Made by a program: the position numbers and the translations under genes. Positions 61,556 to 64,000 of a DNA stretch of 64,000 nt are shown here, piece by piece. Source of the DNA: Bin87 sp965222895 (GTDB lineage: Bacteria > Chloroflexota > Dehalococcoidia > Lucifugimonadales > UBA3495); the NCBI GenBank assembly GCA_965222895.1, contig CBDCVB010000002.1, positions 1,302,001-1,366,000 on the forward strand. Reading direction: 5' to 3'. Under the pieces are notes generated by a model, which searched no databases, was not told the origin of the DNA, and saw only the letters and a list, made by a program, of their open reading frames with translations. Each line of letters begins with the position of its first letter. Position 1 is the stretch's first letter.

Positions 61556-62260
61556 TTAAACCGCTGCTCGCACCGCAGCCCATTCCACGCCGTTGAGGAC
61601 GATCCGCTGGAACTCGGCGGTCTCAAAGCTGCGGCCATCGTGCCCCAGGAGCAGGACGAAGACGTTGCCCTCTCCATATTGGCGGGTCCAACCGAGGGGA
61701 TAGGTGCCGCCCGGCATAAACTGAGGGTTCCGGTCGGGGCCCCAGGGGTAGGTGCCGTCTTCGGCAGCGCCGGTGAGGAAGACATTGTTTCCCTCTTTCA
61801 GCGCCAGCCCCATGTACAGTTCGTCGTTAGTGGAAAAGTCCGCAACGCCCGAGACTCCTGGGTGGCCGCCATCGCTAATGTTGACCGTGAATTCGCCGTA
61901 AGGGGGGTGGAAGCTGGTGCCGGAAATCCACCCGCCGCCGGTGATGTCGTGGTATTCGGGCCACGTCGCAGCTACGCAGGTGGCGATGTGGATGCAGACG
62001 AACCCCTTGCCGCCGCTCACAAAGTCTCGCAGGCCCTCCTGCTGCGGCGTGGTCAGAGACCAGTCGCCAAAGTCCGGGACGTTCTCCCGGCGCGTGTTGA
62101 AAATCAAAACGTCATAGCCGCTCATTGCAGAGCGGTCGGCCAGTACCGACCCATCCTCGGTTACCGTTACCTCGTGACCTGCCCCGTTGAGAAAAGACTC
62201 CAATATCGGCGTCGATTCCTCGTAGGGATGACGACCCCCAGACACTACCAAAAGCCTCAT
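61556..62260 (-). CDS. ThuA-domain protein
   Basis: 234 residues, ATG at 62260 with GGAGG upstream. The glutamine-amidotransferase-like ThuA fold is shown by MRLLVVSGGRHPYEES, YDVLIFNTRRENVPDFGDWS, LRDFVSGGKGFVCIHIAT, ITGGGWISGTSFHPPYGEFT and TDELYMGLALKEGNNVF. The family is linked to sugar (trehalose) utilisation in some bacteria but has no proven reaction. The Cys in FVCIHIATC is in the nucleophile-elbow region. It converges with the LLM gene. Confidence 0.88.
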   Translation of the reverse strand: MRLLVVSGGRHPYEESTPILESFLNGAGHEVTVTEDGSVLADRSAMSGYDVLIFNTRRENVPDFGDWSLTTPQQEGLRDFVSGGKGFVCIHIATCVAATWPEYHDITGGGWISGTSFHPPYGEFTVNISDGGHPGVSGVADFSTNDELYMGLALKEGNNVFLTGAAEDGTYPWGPDRNPQFMPGGTYPLGWTRQYGEGNVFVLLLGHDGRSFETAEFQRIVLNGVEWAAVRAAV

Positions 62261-62416
62261 AATCTGATACCTCCATCCAAGTGCCGGGTATTGTAGGTTC
62301 CCCGGCCGTCGGTGGCAAATCCCGGCGACGGGCCGATAGTATTTTGCCGAATTGCTGGGCCGGTTTGTTGTTGCAGGGGTGTGTCCTGCGACGGCGAAGG
62401 CGAGGATCAGGCGACG

Positions 62417-63856
62417 TTATACTCGATTGCCCCAGTCGATGTAACGTGTGTTACCGACGGCGCTAATCTGGATTTCCTGACGGTAATCGCCGGTTTCGGC
62501 GTGATGGTTGGTTGTTACGGCATCGAGCGGGGCGGGAGCTGCGCCAGCCAGGGCTTCTTTCAGGACCCGTCCGTCCATCAAGTTGCCGGCGGGCGCGATG
62601 CCCAGCAGGTGAAGCACCGTGGGGGCGACGTCGATGTTTCCTGAAGGTGTGTCGATGACTGACCCGTTGCGGAAGGAAGGGCCGCGCGCCAGGCCGACGT
62701 TGCGCAGTTCGTGGCGGCTCATGCTGCCGTGCTGGCCCTGGCCGACCTTGCCTCCGGTTGACGGGGCGTGGCCTGGGTAACCGGCCAGGTTGGCTTCGCT
62801 GTCCCAACGGAAGGACATGGCAAGGTCGGGAGAGCGTGGGCCGTCGCAACCGATGAGGGCTGTGGGAAGTGTGCCGGCAATGTGCCCGAGCGGTTCGGCG
62901 GCGCATAGCGTGCCGCACCAGGGTTGCGAGGTCAGCCAGCGGGTTAGCCTGGCGGCGGCGGTGGCGTCCTGGTGGTTGATATAAAAGAGAGCCGAGCCGC
63001 CGTTATTCGCCACTGCAACGCCGCCGGTTTGGGTGATCGCCGGGAACCCGGCATCCCGTAGCATCGCCTCGACAGGTACGGTTTCGCTGATCGTGGAATA
63101 TCCGTGGTCAGAGAGGACGATTATATCGGTGGATTGCGAGCGGCCGCTATCGTCCAGGTAGTCCATCAGATTGCCGAACTCGGCATCGGCTTCGGCCAAC
63201 GCCGAGACCACCTGACCCATCCCAACGCCGAACTCGTGCTGCGACTTGTCAGGCTCGGACGACCACAGCAGAGCAACGGCCGGGTTGCGTTCGGTCAGGA
63301 TGTATTCGGTCAGGATACGGCGGGCGTGGCTGAGGCGCGGTGTGTTGGGCAAATCCGGCTCCGGCCACGCGCCGAATCGGGCAGCTAACTCCGAGTGCAG
63401 CGGGCGCGGGAGGGTGAAATCGGGATGAATGGTTGCTCCGCCCGAGGTTGCGGCGTTGGGGTTGTGCAGGTAGGCGTTGCCGCTGGTGCCGGTACCGATG
63501 GCGACGTATTCCCGCCCGTGGTGCGCCAGTGTATCAGCCAGGATGGGAGCCAGCAGGACCGGCAGTCGGGCATCGGCCATGGACTGAAGCGTTGGTTCCA
63601 GCGCGCCAATGATGCGGGTTGGGTCGAAGTCGCGCGCGAGGAATGTGTTGGCGGACAACCCGTGCCGGCCCGGCGAGCAACCCGTAACTAGCGAAGACAC
63701 GTTGGCACGGGTTACCGTCGGGTAGGCTGGGTGATGATTCTGGAACCGCACGCCGTCGCTGGCGAATTTTGCCAGATTGGGCATCAAGACCGGCGTGATT
63801 TGCGACGGCTGCAAACCGTCGAATACGATGATGAGGACGGAACCGGTTTGATCCAT
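62417..63856 (-). CDS. Type I phosphodiesterase/nucleotide pyrophosphatase (alkaline phosphatase superfamily)
   Basis: 479 residues. Metal-binding and nucleophile motifs of the superfamily are present: VLIIVFDGLQPSQITP (Asp), the Thr nucleophile region HPAYPTVTRANVSSLVTG, SSEPDKSQHEFGVG (Asp, His), IIVLSDHGYSTI (Asp, His) and GQHGSM near the C-terminus (His). No signal peptide. It would hydrolyse phosphodiesters or phosphonates with two metal ions. Its upstream neighbour is the gene ending at 63894. Confidence 0.9.
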   Translation of the reverse strand: MDQTGSVLIIVFDGLQPSQITPVLMPNLAKFASDGVRFQNHHPAYPTVTRANVSSLVTGCSPGRHGLSANTFLARDFDPTRIIGALEPTLQSMADARLPVLLAPILADTLAHHGREYVAIGTGTSGNAYLHNPNAATSGGATIHPDFTLPRPLHSELAARFGAWPEPDLPNTPRLSHARRILTEYILTERNPAVALLWSSEPDKSQHEFGVGMGQVVSALAEADAEFGNLMDYLDDSGRSQSTDIIVLSDHGYSTISETVPVEAMLRDAGFPAITQTGGVAVANNGGSALFYINHQDATAAARLTRWLTSQPWCGTLCAAEPLGHIAGTLPTALIGCDGPRSPDLAMSFRWDSEANLAGYPGHAPSTGGKVGQGQHGSMSRHELRNVGLARGPSFRNGSVIDTPSGNIDVAPTVLHLLGIAPAGNLMDGRVLKEALAGAAPAPLDAVTTNHHAETGDYRQEIQISAVGNTRYIDWGNRV

Positions 63857-63893
63857 TGGTGTTAGCCTCTAATGCCAGATGCGTCGCGACGGG

Positions 63894-64000
63894 TTACCGC
63901 CACTCTAACAGGTTGCCGATGACATTAAGGGCTCGTTGGCTGTCCACGCCTTCGGCAGCGGACACCGATATTGAGCCGGCGGCGGCGTTGGTGATGCGGC
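63894..64000 (-). CDS. C-terminal end of an unidentified gene (partial)
   Basis: An open frame from the window edge ends at a TAA (63896-63894). The last residues are RITNAAAGSISVSAAEGVDS followed by QRALNVIGNLLEWR. It lies 37 bp upstream of the phosphodiesterase gene on the same strand, so the two may form an operon. Too short to identify. Confidence 0.55.
   Translation of the reverse strand, partial: RITNAAAGSISVSAAEGVDSQRALNVIGNLLEWR

Overview
The window looks like a GC-rich bacterial chromosome segment, probably from the Chloroflexota (SAR202/Dehalococcoidia-like). This is inferred from gene content only: an F420/flavin luciferase-like oxidoreductase on each side of the window, a DUF1800-DUF1501-NHL cluster, a ThuA protein, a type I phosphodiesterase, and citrate synthase and GroES/GroEL as ordinary housekeeping genes. 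TAG is a normal stop codon here. No CRISPR array was seen.

Layout. 0-1 kb: a BglII-family restriction endonuclease gene broken by a 114-bp IS66-derived miniature element. 1.1-6.3 kb: two lipoprotein-export-type ABC ATPases, ribosomal protein S21, an FmdB zinc ribbon, D-aminoacyl-tRNA deacylase, DinB and carboxymuconolactone-decarboxylase family genes. 6.4-9.2 kb: a decayed IS66 copy, a tRNA-Val-like gene and a serine recombinase that has lost its catalytic domain. 9.3-28.9 kb: a defence island interrupted by insertion sequences. It holds a broken SIR2 plus short prokaryotic Argonaute pair facing an XRE + ImmA/IrrE pair across operator-like palindromes, a truncated GHKL ATPase, and a five-gene predicted restriction-like operon: MORC-type ATPase, Z1 helicase-like protein (frameshifted), PD-(D/E)XK nuclease, AIPR protein, and a cytosine-5 methyltransferase fused to a mismatch-specific DNA glycosylase. 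After an IS630 element comes a PH-HIRAN-BRCT-zinc-ribbon protein. 29.4-43.2 kb: bacterial sodium channel, DEAD-box helicase, SDR, LLM oxidoreductase, intact IS66 with a perfect 8-bp target duplication, citrate synthase, a metal-handling-looking lipoprotein/membrane pair, DUF1800/DUF1501/NHL genes and tRNA-Ser. 43.3-51.4 kb: a peptide-type ABC substrate-binding lipoprotein beside the stump of a paralogue, a zinc-ribbon protein, IS630, a miniature element, an intact IS5 and transposase debris. 51.4-64 kb: groES-groEL, small unknown genes, an amidohydrolase relic, two MFS exporters, an LLM oxidoreductase, ThuA, a phosphodiesterase and the end of one more gene.

The strongest biology is the MORC/Z1/PD-(D/E)XK/AIPR/methyltransferase operon. 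Its stop-start overlaps indicate translational coupling. Its last gene joins a methylase that makes 5-methylcytosine to a glycosylase whose active site resembles those removing T from the T:G mispairs that 5-methylcytosine deamination creates. Around it, the other defence genes (BglII, SIR2-Argonaute, GHKL ATPase) are visibly decaying through stops, deletions and transposon insertions. The window therefore shows a defence island with one live-looking system among the remains of others, plus three families of miniature elements that can each be matched to a transposon family present nearby.
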